In this document: in pieces, positions 41,692-51,254 of the stretch
Numbering within the stretch: position 1 is the stretch's first letter
Layout: every line of letters begins with the position of its first letter
Assembly: GCA_021208885.1 (NCBI GenBank)
Contig: JAJOJF010000047.1
Span: 1 to 64,000 of the forward strand
Reading direction: 5' to 3'
DNA length: 64,000 nucleotides
Origin: Burkholderiaceae bacterium
GTDB taxonomy: Bacteria; Pseudomonadota; Gammaproteobacteria; Burkholderiales; Burkholderiaceae_B
The notes under the pieces: model-generated
Seen by the model: only the letters and a program-made list of their open reading frames with translations
Told to the model about the DNA's origin: nothing
Databases searched by the model: none
Translations under genes and position numbers: made by a program

Positions 41692-42810
41692 ATGCGCATC
41701 GGGATCCCCAAGGAGACCCGCGATGGCGAGACCCGGGTGGCTGCCACGCCGGAAACCGTCAAGAAACTCATCGCGGCCGGACACCAGGTCCTTGTCGAAC
41801 GTGATGCGGGCACGAAAGCCCGCTTTCCGGATGCGGCTTATGCCGAGGTCGGTGCTGAACTGACTGATGCGGCTACCGCATTGTCGGCTCAAACCGTTCT
41901 GAAAGTGCGCGCGCCTAGCAGCGACGAGCTTAAACACATGAAATCGGGCAGTGTGCTCGCTGGCATGCTCGATCCGTTTGACAACGAAGGGCTAGCTGCC
42001 ATGGCCGGCGCAGGCTTGACCGCGTTTGCCCTTGAGGCAGCGCCACGCACCACGCGTGCACAAAGCCTTGATGTCCTTTCGTCTCAGGCCAACCTCGCTG
42101 GCTATAAGGCTGTGATGCTGGCAGCCAATTATTACGGGCGCCTTTTCCCGATGATGATGACAGCCGCGGGTACGCTCAAGGCTGCCCGGGTGGTCGTGTT
42201 AGGAGCCGGCGTTGCAGGCCTACAAGCGATTGCCACCGCCAAGCGTCTGGGTGCCGTGGTCGAAGCATCCGATGTCAGACCTGCCGCCAAGGAGCAAGTC
42301 GAGTCTCTGGGTGCCAAGTTCATCGATGTCCCGTTTGAGACCGACGAGGAACGAGAAATCGCTGAAGGCGTTGGCGGCTACGCCCGTCCCATGCCACCGG
42401 CCTGGATGGCCCGTCAGGCCGAACTCGTGGCTGCGCGCTGCATGCAGGCCGATATTGTGATTACCACCGCCTTGATTCCAGGCCGCCCCGCCCCACAACT
42501 CGTCAGCGCTGACACCGTGCGCGGCATGAAGCCTGGCAGCGTGATTGTGGATCTCGCCGTTGAACGCGGCGGTAACTGCCCGCTGTCCGTTGCCGGTGAG
42601 GTCATCGAAAACAATGGCGTCATTCTGGTTGGATTGACCAACCTGCCGGGCATGGTAGCCACCGACGCCTCGGCACTCTATGCACGCAATTTGCTGGACT
42701 TTCTCAAGCTGATTGTTGATGCTCAAGGCGAGCTTGCCATTAACCGCGAAGACGACATCGTGCAGGCTTGCCTAGTATGCGAAGCCGGCCAAGTACTGAG
42801 GAAGAATTGA
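41692..42810 (+). CDS. pntAA: NAD(P) transhydrogenase subunit alpha, part 1 (NAD-binding domain)
   Basis: MRIGIPKETRDGETRVAATPETVKKLIAAGHQVLVE; VVVLGAGVAGLQAIATAKRLGAVVEASDVR. Confidence 0.94.
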   Translation: MRIGIPKETRDGETRVAATPETVKKLIAAGHQVLVERDAGTKARFPDAAYAEVGAELTDAATALSAQTVLKVRAPSSDELKHMKSGSVLAGMLDPFDNEGLAAMAGAGLTAFALEAAPRTTRAQSLDVLSSQANLAGYKAVMLAANYYGRLFPMMMTAAGTLKAARVVVLGAGVAGLQAIATAKRLGAVVEASDVRPAAKEQVESLGAKFIDVPFETDEEREIAEGVGGYARPMPPAWMARQAELVAARCMQADIVITTALIPGRPAPQLVSADTVRGMKPGSVIVDLAVERGGNCPLSVAGEVIENNGVILVGLTNLPGMVATDASALYARNLLDFLKLIVDAQGELAINREDDIVQACLVCEAGQVLRKN

Positions 42811-42811
42811 C

Positions 42812-43129
42812 ATGGAAGCCATTAGCCCGACCCTCATTAACCTCATCATTTTTGTGTTGGCCGTCTATGTGGGCTACCACGTAGTCTGGAATGTCACGCC
42901 AGCGCTGCACACACCACTGATGGCTGTGACCAACGCCATCTCAGCCATTGTGATTGTGGGTGCCATGCTGGCAGCCGCGCTCACCGAAAGCTCGCTGGCA
43001 CGCTTCATGGGCGTTTTTGCGGTGGCACTCGCGGCCGTCAACGTCTTTGGTGGCTTTTTAGTGACCCGCCGCATGCTCGAGATGTTCAAGAAAAAACAAA
43101 AAGCCGCCAAGCCGGGAGACGCCGCATGA
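42812..43129 (+). CDS. pntAB: NAD(P) transhydrogenase subunit alpha, part 2 (membrane domain)
   Basis: 105-aa TM protein between pntAA and pntB; LARFMGVFAVALAAVNVFGGFLVTRRML. Confidence 0.93.
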   Translation: MEAISPTLINLIIFVLAVYVGYHVVWNVTPALHTPLMAVTNAISAIVIVGAMLAAALTESSLARFMGVFAVALAAVNVFGGFLVTRRMLEMFKKKQKAAKPGDAA

Positions 43130-44562
43130 TTTCCATGAACCTTGTCACCCTGCTTTACCTGGTTGCTTCGGTTTGTTTTATCCAGGCGCTCAAGGGACTG
43201 TCGCACCCTACCACCTCACGCATTGGCAATACCTTTGGCATGGTCGGCATGGCGCTCGCCATCTTTACGACAGGCGCACTCATCATGAGCTTAGCTGGCA
43301 CTGAAGGCGCAGCCATGGGCTTGGGCTGGGTGGTGCTTGGCCTGATCATTGGCGGCACGATCGGCACCATCATGGCCAAACGCGTTGAGATGACCAAGAT
43401 GCCCGAGCTCGTTGCCTTTATGCACAGCATGATTGGCTTGTCAGCCGTAGCAATTGCCGTGGCCATCGTGGCCGAGCCGCAAGCCTTTGGCATTGTTGAT
43501 GCTGTGGGCAACATACCAATAGGCAACCGGCTCGAGCTCTTTATCGGGACCTTTGTCGGTGCGATTACGTTCTCGGGCTCGGTTATTGCCTTTGGCAAGC
43601 TGTCTGGCAAATACAAATTCCGTCTGTTTCAGGGTGCGCCGGTCGTCTTTGGCGGCCAGCACATGTTGAATCTGGTGCTAGCCATCATCATGATCGCCTG
43701 CGGCATCTGGTTCATGGTGACTGAGACCTGGACACCATTCATCATCATGACCATCATCGCCTTCATTCTTGGGGTGTTGATCATCATCCCGATTGGTGGC
43801 GCTGACATGCCTGTCGTGGTCTCGATGCTAAACAGCTACTCTGGCTGGGCTGCTGCCGGCATTGGGTTCTCGCTTAATAACTCCATGCTGATTATTGCCG
43901 GCTCGCTCGTGGGTTCATCTGGTGCAATTCTGTCTTACATCATGTGCAAGGCCATGAACCGCTCATTCTTTAACGTGATTTTGGGTGGTTTTGGTGGCGG
44001 TGCCGACGATGGTGCATCAGCGGCTTCACAAGGCGCTCGCAATGTGCGCTCAGGCAGTGCTGAGGATGCGGCCTTTATCATGACCAATGCCGAGTCTGTG
44101 GTCATTGTGCCGGGGTATGGTTTGGCCGTGGCGCGTGCACAGCATGCCTTGAAGGAACTCGCAGAAAAACTCACCGAGCAAGGCGTCACGGTAAAGTACG
44201 CGATTCACCCAGTGGCCGGTCGCATGCCGGGACACATGAACGTGCTCTTGGCCGAAGCTGAAGTGCCATACGACCAGGTGTTTGAGATGGAAGACATCAA
44301 CGGCGAGTTTGGCCAGACCGATGTGGTACTGGTGCTTGGCGCCAATGACGTGGTTAACCCGGCCGCCAAAAACGACCCGAAATCGCCGATTGCCGGCATG
44401 CCGATCCTGGAGGCCTACAAGGCCAAGACGGTGATCGTCAACAAGCGATCCATGGCTGCTGGCTATGCTGGGCTAGACAACGAGCTCTTTTACATGGACA
44501 AGACCATGATGGTGTTTGGCGACGCCAAGAAAGTCATCGAGGACATGGTCAAGGCTGTTTGA
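43126..44562 (+). CDS. pntB: NAD(P) transhydrogenase subunit beta
   Basis: PIGGADMPVVVSMLNSYSGWAAAGIGF; VVIVPGYGLAVARAQHAL; ATGA overlap with pntAB. Confidence 0.96.
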   Translation: MISMNLVTLLYLVASVCFIQALKGLSHPTTSRIGNTFGMVGMALAIFTTGALIMSLAGTEGAAMGLGWVVLGLIIGGTIGTIMAKRVEMTKMPELVAFMHSMIGLSAVAIAVAIVAEPQAFGIVDAVGNIPIGNRLELFIGTFVGAITFSGSVIAFGKLSGKYKFRLFQGAPVVFGGQHMLNLVLAIIMIACGIWFMVTETWTPFIIMTIIAFILGVLIIIPIGGADMPVVVSMLNSYSGWAAAGIGFSLNNSMLIIAGSLVGSSGAILSYIMCKAMNRSFFNVILGGFGGGADDGASAASQGARNVRSGSAEDAAFIMTNAESVVIVPGYGLAVARAQHALKELAEKLTEQGVTVKYAIHPVAGRMPGHMNVLLAEAEVPYDQVFEMEDINGEFGQTDVVLVLGANDVVNPAAKNDPKSPIAGMPILEAYKAKTVIVNKRSMAAGYAGLDNELFYMDKTMMVFGDAKKVIEDMVKAV

Positions 44563-44614
44563 TGTGACACGTTAAGTTTGCGGTTTAGTCGCCTAGGCAA
44601 GCGCGAGACCACTG

Positions 44615-44657
44615 AACAAAGAGCCCACCGATCGCCAGGATTGGTGGGCTCTTTGTT
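44615..44657. terminator. Bidirectional terminator between pntB and glcF
   Basis: AACAAAGAGCCCACC..GGTGGGCTCTTTGTT, 15-bp perfect stem. Confidence 0.8.
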
Positions 44658-44673
44658 GCAGACTCACCGCAAG

Positions 44674-45903
44674 CTATCGCAACGCGGCATCCACGACTTC
44701 AACCCAGTGCTTGACCGGTGTGTCCGTGCCAGACTGCAGGTGACCGATGCAGCCGATGTTGGAAGACACAATCACATCGGGCTTGGCCTGATTGATATGC
44801 CCAAGCTTGCGATCACGCAGATTCGTCGAAATCTCTGGCTGCAAAACCGAATAGGCCCCGGCGGAACCGCAACACAGGTGGGTTTCGGCAAAGGGTTGCA
44901 GGTCTAGCCCTATTCCTTTTAACAAGGCTTCACTCTCTGGCCTTAGCCCTTGCCAATGCTGCAAGGTGCATGGCGGGTGAAACACGGGCTTGTTGGGCAA
45001 CCGAGCAGCATCAACGATTTCTTTTAGTTTGGCGGCTTCTGGCGCCAGAAACTCGGCAATGTCCTTGACATGCTCGCTGACCAACTTGGCCTTCTCAGCG
45101 TATACGGGGTCTAAGCGCAGGTGGTGCTCGTACTCGCGCACCATGCCACCACAGCCCGAGGCATTCATCACGATCGCCTCCACCTCACCACTGGCTAGCA
45201 ACGGCCACCAGGCGTCGATATTGGCGCGCATCTGCGCCCTGCCCGCCTCCTGTGCATCGAGGTGGAAATTCAATGCGCCACAGCAGCCTGACTCCTGCAA
45301 GATCTGTGCACCAATGCCAAGCCTATCCAAAATCCGAATCGTGGCCGCGTCAATATTAGGCATCATGCCCGGTTGCACGCAACCCTTTAGCATGATGACC
45401 TGACGGGCATGGCCGCGATTCTCCGGGATTGCACCGGCCGACTGTTTAGCAACCACTTTGCGCTTGATCGACTCTGGCAACCATTGACGCACGGATTGCC
45501 CAATCTTGTAGGCTTGTGCAAACCAAGGGGAATTCAAAGTGCGGCGCAAACCCTCACGCTTGATTTTATCGGCCGTCGATCGCGGCACCCGTTCATCCAC
45601 AATCTGGCGACCGATGTCGATCAACTTGCCATACTCAACACCAGACGGGCACGTGGTCTCGCAATTACGACAGGTCAGACATCGATCAAGGTGCACCTGA
45701 GTGGCCTGGGTGACTTCTGCACCCTCAAGCATTTCCTTGATGAGGTAGATCCGTCCCCGCGGACTGTCGAGTTCATCTCCGAGCACCTGATACGTTGGAC
45801 AAGTTGCCGTACAGAATCCGCAGTGCACACAGCGGCGCAGGATTTCTTCAGCCTCCTGGCCCAAAGGCGTGTTCTTGATGTCGGGCAACAACTTGGTTTG
45901 CAT
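44674..45903 (-). CDS. glcF: Glycolate oxidase iron-sulfur subunit
   Basis: MQTKLLPDIKNTPLGQEAEEILRRCVHCGFCTATCPTYQ; CLTCRNCETTCPSGVEYG; start at 45903. Confidence 0.94.
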   Translation of the reverse strand: MQTKLLPDIKNTPLGQEAEEILRRCVHCGFCTATCPTYQVLGDELDSPRGRIYLIKEMLEGAEVTQATQVHLDRCLTCRNCETTCPSGVEYGKLIDIGRQIVDERVPRSTADKIKREGLRRTLNSPWFAQAYKIGQSVRQWLPESIKRKVVAKQSAGAIPENRGHARQVIMLKGCVQPGMMPNIDAATIRILDRLGIGAQILQESGCCGALNFHLDAQEAGRAQMRANIDAWWPLLASGEVEAIVMNASGCGGMVREYEHHLRLDPVYAEKAKLVSEHVKDIAEFLAPEAAKLKEIVDAARLPNKPVFHPPCTLQHWQGLRPESEALLKGIGLDLQPFAETHLCCGSAGAYSVLQPEISTNLRDRKLGHINQAKPDVIVSSNIGCIGHLQSGTDTPVKHWVEVVDAALR

Positions 45904-45916
45904 GCTTGCCTTTCCT

Positions 45917-47017
45917 TCAGATGCCGGCAACCAGTCGGCCCGGGTTAAATATGGACTTGGGATCGAACTCTTTCTTAAGCCGCTGAACGATTGACCGCGC
46001 AGCCGGCGCCAATGGCTGAAACACCCCATCGGCGGGTAGGTTGCCAACCTCAGTGGCACGAAACAATGTGGCATGGCCGCCTGCGGCAACAGCCACATCA
46101 CGAACTGCTTGGGCATCAAGCTCGCCTGTGACCCAACGGAGCTCGCCAGCAAGATCAAACGCCGTCACCCCCAGATCGAGTGCCGGTGTTTGCCCACGCA
46201 CGGCAATTCGCCAAACCGGGCCAGCATTAAAGAATGCAGCAGTCTGATCACGCAAAGATTGCCACCATTGACCAGCGGCATCCACAGCAAGCTCCTGACC
46301 ACCTAGAATCTGCTTGGCGTGCTCAACGGCCGACTCGGCCCCGCACACTCGTATGGCCAAATGACCAACCTGGCTTTCGGTATCTGGCATCCAGGCAGCT
46401 GCTTTGATCGGCATGGCTTTGGACCGAAACCCGGCACAATGCGCAAGCGCCTGGCCTTCAGTTAATTCAAACATCAAGGTCACATCACGCATCGGCAATG
46501 GCAGAACCTTCAACGACACTTGCACAATCACACCGAACATGCCGAGCGAACCAGTCAACAGTCTTGAAACGTCGTAGCCAGCAACGTTTTTCATGACCTC
46601 GCCACCGAATTTCAAGATTCGACCTTGTGCATCGAGCAAGTGGGCACCCAACACGTAGTGCCGCAGCGGCCCATACCCAAAACTCAGCGGCCCAGACAAG
46701 CCACTAGCGACCACGCCACCGATTGTGCTCGTTGAACCAAATCGTGGTGGATCAAACGCCAGCATCTGGCCTTGTTCTGCCAAAGCACTTTCGATCTCGC
46801 TTAACGGGGTACCCGCCAAGGCCGTCATGACAAGCTCGCTAGGCTCATAGGTCACAATGCCAGAAATCGCTGACAAGTCCAGACGCGTGGCTTTATCTTG
46901 GTCAGGCAAGGGATTGCCATAGAAGCGCTTGGTACCGCCCCCAACAATCTCGATTGCCTGCAAGTTTGCACGAGCCGTCATGACCTGCTCACACAACCGC
47001 GATAGCGCGTAATCCAT
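45917..47017 (-). CDS. glcE: Glycolate oxidase FAD-binding subunit
   Basis: FAD_binding_4-like; STIGGVVASGLSGPLSFGYGPLRHYVLG; between glcD and glcF. Confidence 0.92.
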   Translation of the reverse strand: MDYALSRLCEQVMTARANLQAIEIVGGGTKRFYGNPLPDQDKATRLDLSAISGIVTYEPSELVMTALAGTPLSEIESALAEQGQMLAFDPPRFGSTSTIGGVVASGLSGPLSFGYGPLRHYVLGAHLLDAQGRILKFGGEVMKNVAGYDVSRLLTGSLGMFGVIVQVSLKVLPLPMRDVTLMFELTEGQALAHCAGFRSKAMPIKAAAWMPDTESQVGHLAIRVCGAESAVEHAKQILGGQELAVDAAGQWWQSLRDQTAAFFNAGPVWRIAVRGQTPALDLGVTAFDLAGELRWVTGELDAQAVRDVAVAAGGHATLFRATEVGNLPADGVFQPLAPAARSIVQRLKKEFDPKSIFNPGRLVAGI

Positions 47018-47036
47018 CTTTTAAACCTCGCTATCT

Positions 47037-48536
47037 CTAGAACCGCGGTATGTCGGCAAACGGCAACTTGCCACCATGAACATGCATCTTGCCGTATTCG
47101 GCACAGCGCGCAAGCGTCGGTATGACTTTCTCCGGGTTTAACAACCCGTCGGGATCAAACGCGCGTTTGACGCCAAAGAAAGTGTCGAGCTCATCACGCT
47201 CAAACTGAACGCACATCTGGTTGATCTTCTCAAGGCCCACACCGTGTTCCCCGGTAATCGTGCCACCGACCTTCACACAAAGTTCAAGAATTGCAGCACC
47301 GAACTTCTCAGCCCGATCGACCTCATCGGCGTCGTTCGAATCAAAAAGAATTAGGGGATGCAAATTGCCATCACCCGCGTGAAATACATTGGCGCAACGC
47401 AACCCATAAGTTGTCTCCATGCCTTCAATAGCCTGCAGAACCTCTGACAACCGACGCCTTGGAATCGTGCCGTCCATGCAGTAATAGTCAGGGGACACCC
47501 GCCCGGCAGCCGGGAACGCGTTCTTGCGTCCGGCCCAGAACAACAACCGCTCACGCTCTGTCTCGGAAACCTGAATACGGGTCGCCCCGACCCCTTCAAA
47601 CACTTGTGTCATGCGATGAATTTCTTCAGCGACTTCCACTTCTGTGCCGTCAGACTCGCACAACAGGATCGCTTTGGCGTTAACGTCGTAGCCGGCTTTG
47701 ACAAATGGCTCAACCATCTCAGTGGCCCGCTGGTCCATCATCTCTAGGCCCGCTGGAATGATGCCCGCAGCAATAACCGCCGCCACCGCTTGCCCAGCTT
47801 TGTCAACATCATCAAAACTGGCCATGATGACCTTGGCAAGCGCTGGCTTTGGCAACAGGCGCAGCGTAACCTCGGTTACGACCCCAAGCATGCCCTCAGA
47901 ACCAATAAAAGCCGACAAAAGATCTGGACCCGGGTAATCGGGCGCTTCGCTACCGAGCTCAACAATCTCGCCATCGAGGGTGACCATTCGGACTTTGAGC
48001 ACGTTGTGAACAGTCAGACCATACTTCAGGCAATGCACCCCACCGGAGTTCTCGGCGATGTTGCCACCAATGGTGCATGCGATCTGGCTCGAGGGATCCG
48101 GCGCATAGTAAAGCCCGAGATGAGCAACAGCCTCGGAGACCGCGAGGTTGCGCACCCCTGGCTCAACAACTGCCGTGGCTGACACCGGGTCAACATGCCT
48201 GATGCGATTGAACTTTGACATGCCAAGCAAGATCCCTTGTGCATGCGGCATGGCACCGCCCGAGAGCCCTGTGCCCGCTCCTCGCGTTACCACAGGCACA
48301 TTGAGCCGTTTGGCTGCGCGCAGCACACCCTGAACCTGAGACTCGTTTTCTGGGAGCACCACCACCATGGGGATTTGTCGGTACAGCGACAACCCATCAC
48401 ACTCATAGGGCCGCTTTTGTTCATCACGCGCCAGTATGCAGTGCTCGGGCACGACGACCCTAAGCGCATGCAAAATCTCATCCAAGGCAGGCACAACGGT
48501 CTCAGAGACCGGCATTTCCAGTTCAGTAGTCATCAC
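47037..48536 (-). CDS. glcD: Glycolate oxidase subunit
   Basis: NVPVVTRGAGTGLSGGAMPHAQGILLGMSKFNRI; GTITGEHGVGLEK. Confidence 0.94.
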   Translation of the reverse strand: MMTTELEMPVSETVVPALDEILHALRVVVPEHCILARDEQKRPYECDGLSLYRQIPMVVVLPENESQVQGVLRAAKRLNVPVVTRGAGTGLSGGAMPHAQGILLGMSKFNRIRHVDPVSATAVVEPGVRNLAVSEAVAHLGLYYAPDPSSQIACTIGGNIAENSGGVHCLKYGLTVHNVLKVRMVTLDGEIVELGSEAPDYPGPDLLSAFIGSEGMLGVVTEVTLRLLPKPALAKVIMASFDDVDKAGQAVAAVIAAGIIPAGLEMMDQRATEMVEPFVKAGYDVNAKAILLCESDGTEVEVAEEIHRMTQVFEGVGATRIQVSETERERLLFWAGRKNAFPAAGRVSPDYYCMDGTIPRRRLSEVLQAIEGMETTYGLRCANVFHAGDGNLHPLILFDSNDADEVDRAEKFGAAILELCVKVGGTITGEHGVGLEKINQMCVQFERDELDTFFGVKRAFDPDGLLNPEKVIPTLARCAEYGKMHVHGGKLPFADIPRF

Positions 48537-48628
48537 GTTGGTTCACTTCATGTTGCATACCACAACAATACCTTGTCGTGATGCAATTGACAGCGAGGAT
48601 TTACCCCAAATGCGGGTATTCCAGATGC

Positions 48629-50041
48629 TCAGAGAACCGGTAAAACCTTTCCTGGGTTAAGGATATTGCCCGGATCATAGGCACGCTTTAATGCCCACAT
48701 GAGTTCGAGCGCCGCCTCACCGTGCTCCTCATGCATGAAGCCAAGCTTGTGCAAGCCAATGCCGTGTTCACCGGTGCATGTGCCATCTACTGATAGCGCC
48801 ATTTCTACCAGCGCGTGGTTTAGTTGTTCTGATTCATCCCATTCTTTAGGGTCTTCTGGGTCAAGCAACATCAGCACGTGGAAATTGCCATCGCCAACGT
48901 GACCCACGATGGTGAATGGAAAGGAGGCTTTTGCCAGCAATTGACTAGCGCCATCAATACACTCGGCCAAACGCGAGATAGGCACGCACACATCTGTTGT
49001 GCTCGCGCGGCATCCAGGGCGCAATTGCAGGCCAGCGAAATAAGCGTTGTGGCGGGCTGTCCAGAGACGGTTACGCTCTTCAGGCAGGTTGGCCCACTCA
49101 AAATCCATGCCCTCGTGATCACGGGCAATTTCCTGCACCAGTTGAGCCTGCTCCTGCACTGCGGCCTGACTGCCATGAAACTCAAATAGCAGCAACGGCG
49201 TCTCGCGCAGGGTTAAATGGCTATAGGCGTTGCTGGCGCGAACCGCATTGCTGTCCATCAATTCCACACGAGCCACCGGCACACCCATCTGAATCGTCTG
49301 GATCACCGCTGCCACGGCATGTTGCATCGTGGGGAAATGGCAAACCGCTGCGCTGACGGCCTCGGGCTGAGGATAGAGACGCACCGTCACTTCCGTGATA
49401 ACCCCAAGCGTGCCCTCACTACCTACAAAAATACGCGTCAAGTCGTAACCGGCAGAGGATTTCCGTGCCCGGCGGGCGGTGCGCACCACCTTACCCTGGG
49501 CAGTCACAACCTCTAGCCCGAGCACATTCTCACGCATGGTGCCATAGCGAACGGCGTTGGTGCCTGAAGCCCGAGTTGATGCCATGCCGCCGATTGAGGC
49601 ATCAGCACCCGGGTCGATCGGAAAGAACAAGCCTGTGTCACGCAACTGCTCATTTAACTGTTTGCGTGTCATGCCAGGCTGCACCGTGACCGTTAAGTCC
49701 TCGGTATTTAGCGAAACAATCTTGTTCATCGCGCTGACGTCGAGTGAGATCCCGCCCTCGATGGCCAGCAGGTGCCCCTCAAGCGACGAGCCCGAGCCAT
49801 ACGGAATCAATGGGACGCCGTGCTGCGAACACGCCTTGACCACAAACACCACATCGTCTGTGGACTCGGCAAACACCACGGCATCGGGCAGCATGTTCGG
49901 AAAGGGCGATTCGTCCCTGCCATGATGCTCACGCACCGGCATTGCCTGCGAGAACCGTTTGCCGAACCGGGCTTCAAACGCTTGCACCATCTCGGGCGGC
50001 AAGGGCTTGCGCAGACGCTGTTCAATTGACATATGTCCCAT
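48629..50041 (-). CDS. FAD-binding oxidoreductase, D-lactate dehydrogenase/GlcD-like paralogue
   Basis: GVPLIPYGSGSSLEGHLLAIEGGISLDVSAMNKI; SVDGTCTGEHGIGLHKLGFM. Confidence 0.9.
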   Translation of the reverse strand: MGHMSIEQRLRKPLPPEMVQAFEARFGKRFSQAMPVREHHGRDESPFPNMLPDAVVFAESTDDVVFVVKACSQHGVPLIPYGSGSSLEGHLLAIEGGISLDVSAMNKIVSLNTEDLTVTVQPGMTRKQLNEQLRDTGLFFPIDPGADASIGGMASTRASGTNAVRYGTMRENVLGLEVVTAQGKVVRTARRARKSSAGYDLTRIFVGSEGTLGVITEVTVRLYPQPEAVSAAVCHFPTMQHAVAAVIQTIQMGVPVARVELMDSNAVRASNAYSHLTLRETPLLLFEFHGSQAAVQEQAQLVQEIARDHEGMDFEWANLPEERNRLWTARHNAYFAGLQLRPGCRASTTDVCVPISRLAECIDGASQLLAKASFPFTIVGHVGDGNFHVLMLLDPEDPKEWDESEQLNHALVEMALSVDGTCTGEHGIGLHKLGFMHEEHGEAALELMWALKRAYDPGNILNPGKVLPVL

Positions 50042-50083
50042 GATTAGTCCCGTGGTTAGTTCCGCGTTTTTTGCCCGATGAAA

Positions 50084-51157
50084 CTACTTGCCTGAGGTCA
50101 CCAACGTGCGACGACGCGCCTGTACAGCCTGCGCAAGCTCATCAAGCACTGCGACTGATGAATCCCAGTCAATGCAGCCATCCGTGATGCTCTGGCCGTA
50201 CGTTAATGGCTGTCCGGGCACCAAGTCCTGCCGACCGCCTACCAAATGACTCTCGACCATCACACCGATGATCCGAGTATCGCCTGCGGCGACCTGTTGT
50301 GCAATGTCATGACAGACCGCAGGCTGGTTCTCAGGCTTTTTGTTGCTATTGGCGTGACTGGCATCGATCATGACACGCTGAGCTTGACCGGACTTGGCAA
50401 GCTCCTCACAGGCTGCCTGCACACTTGGCGCATCAAAATTCGGGGCCTTGCCGCCACGCAGAATCACATGGCAATCCTCATTGCCTTCGGTTGACACGAT
50501 CGCCGAATGCCCGCCTTTGGTCACTGACAAGAAGTGATGTGGCTGAGAGGCTGCCTTCATGGCGTCAACGGCAATCTTGATGTTGCCGTCAGTCCCGTTC
50601 TTAAAGCCCACCGGACACGACAAGCCAGAAGCGAGTTCGCGGTGCACCTGACTTTCTGTGGTGCGAGCGCCAATGGCACCCCACGACACCAGGTCAGCAA
50701 TGTATTGCGGCGTAATCATGTCCAGAAACTCGCAACCGGCTGGCAAACCCAGCGAGTTGACGTCTAGCAATACCTCGCGTGCCAACCGCAGGCCTTTGTT
50801 GATCTGAAAGCTGCCGTCCAAATCGGGATCGTTAATGAGTCCTTTCCAGCCAACTGTTGTGCGAGGCTTTTCAAAGTAAACGCGCATGACAATTTCGAGG
50901 TCGGCTTTCAGGCGCTCACGAACGGGCTTAAGCCTATTGGCGTATTCCATGGCTGCTTTGGTGTCGTGGATCGAGCAAGGCCCAATGACCACCACCATGC
51001 GGTCATCCATGCCGTGCAAGATGCGATGAATCGCCTGACGAGCCTCATGCACAACATTGCTAACCTCTTCCGTGCAGGGAAACTCCCGCATGGCATGCGA
51101 TGGCGGTGCAAGCTCTTTGATTTCTCGAATTCTGATGTCGTCGGTATTGTGTGGCAC
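50084..51157 (-). CDS. aroG: 3-deoxy-7-phosphoheptulonate (DAHP) synthase, class I
   Basis: VVVIGPCSIHDTKAAMEYA; MRVYFEKPRTTVGWKGLINDPDLDGSF; GTU start: GTG at 51157 preceded by GAGGAG at 6-nt spacing preferred over track TTG at 51178. Confidence 0.94.
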   Translation of the reverse strand: MPHNTDDIRIREIKELAPPSHAMREFPCTEEVSNVVHEARQAIHRILHGMDDRMVVVIGPCSIHDTKAAMEYANRLKPVRERLKADLEIVMRVYFEKPRTTVGWKGLINDPDLDGSFQINKGLRLAREVLLDVNSLGLPAGCEFLDMITPQYIADLVSWGAIGARTTESQVHRELASGLSCPVGFKNGTDGNIKIAVDAMKAASQPHHFLSVTKGGHSAIVSTEGNEDCHVILRGGKAPNFDAPSVQAACEELAKSGQAQRVMIDASHANSNKKPENQPAVCHDIAQQVAAGDTRIIGVMVESHLVGGRQDLVPGQPLTYGQSITDGCIDWDSSVAVLDELAQAVQARRRTLVTSGK

Positions 51158-51204
51158 AGCTAACTCCTCGGATTCCAATAAACGTTTTAAGCATCCACAA
51201 ACAA

Positions 51205-51229
51205 AAACCGCCAGCTTGGCTGGCGGTTT
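51205..51229 (-). terminator. Intrinsic terminator in the aroG leader (attenuator)
   Basis: Minus strand AAACCGCCAGC-CAA-GCTGGCGGTTT then TTGTTTG; lies about 48 nt upstream of the aroG GTG. Confidence 0.8.
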
Positions 51230-51254
51230 CAGATTCGGTTCAGTTTTTTAGGCA

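Noticed and set aside
51205-51229. Hairpin interpreted simply as the tldD terminator
   Set aside because: It lies over 200 nt after the tldD stop and immediately before aroG, with a competing antiterminator segment and aromatic leader upstream; the simple reading remains possible but is less economical.
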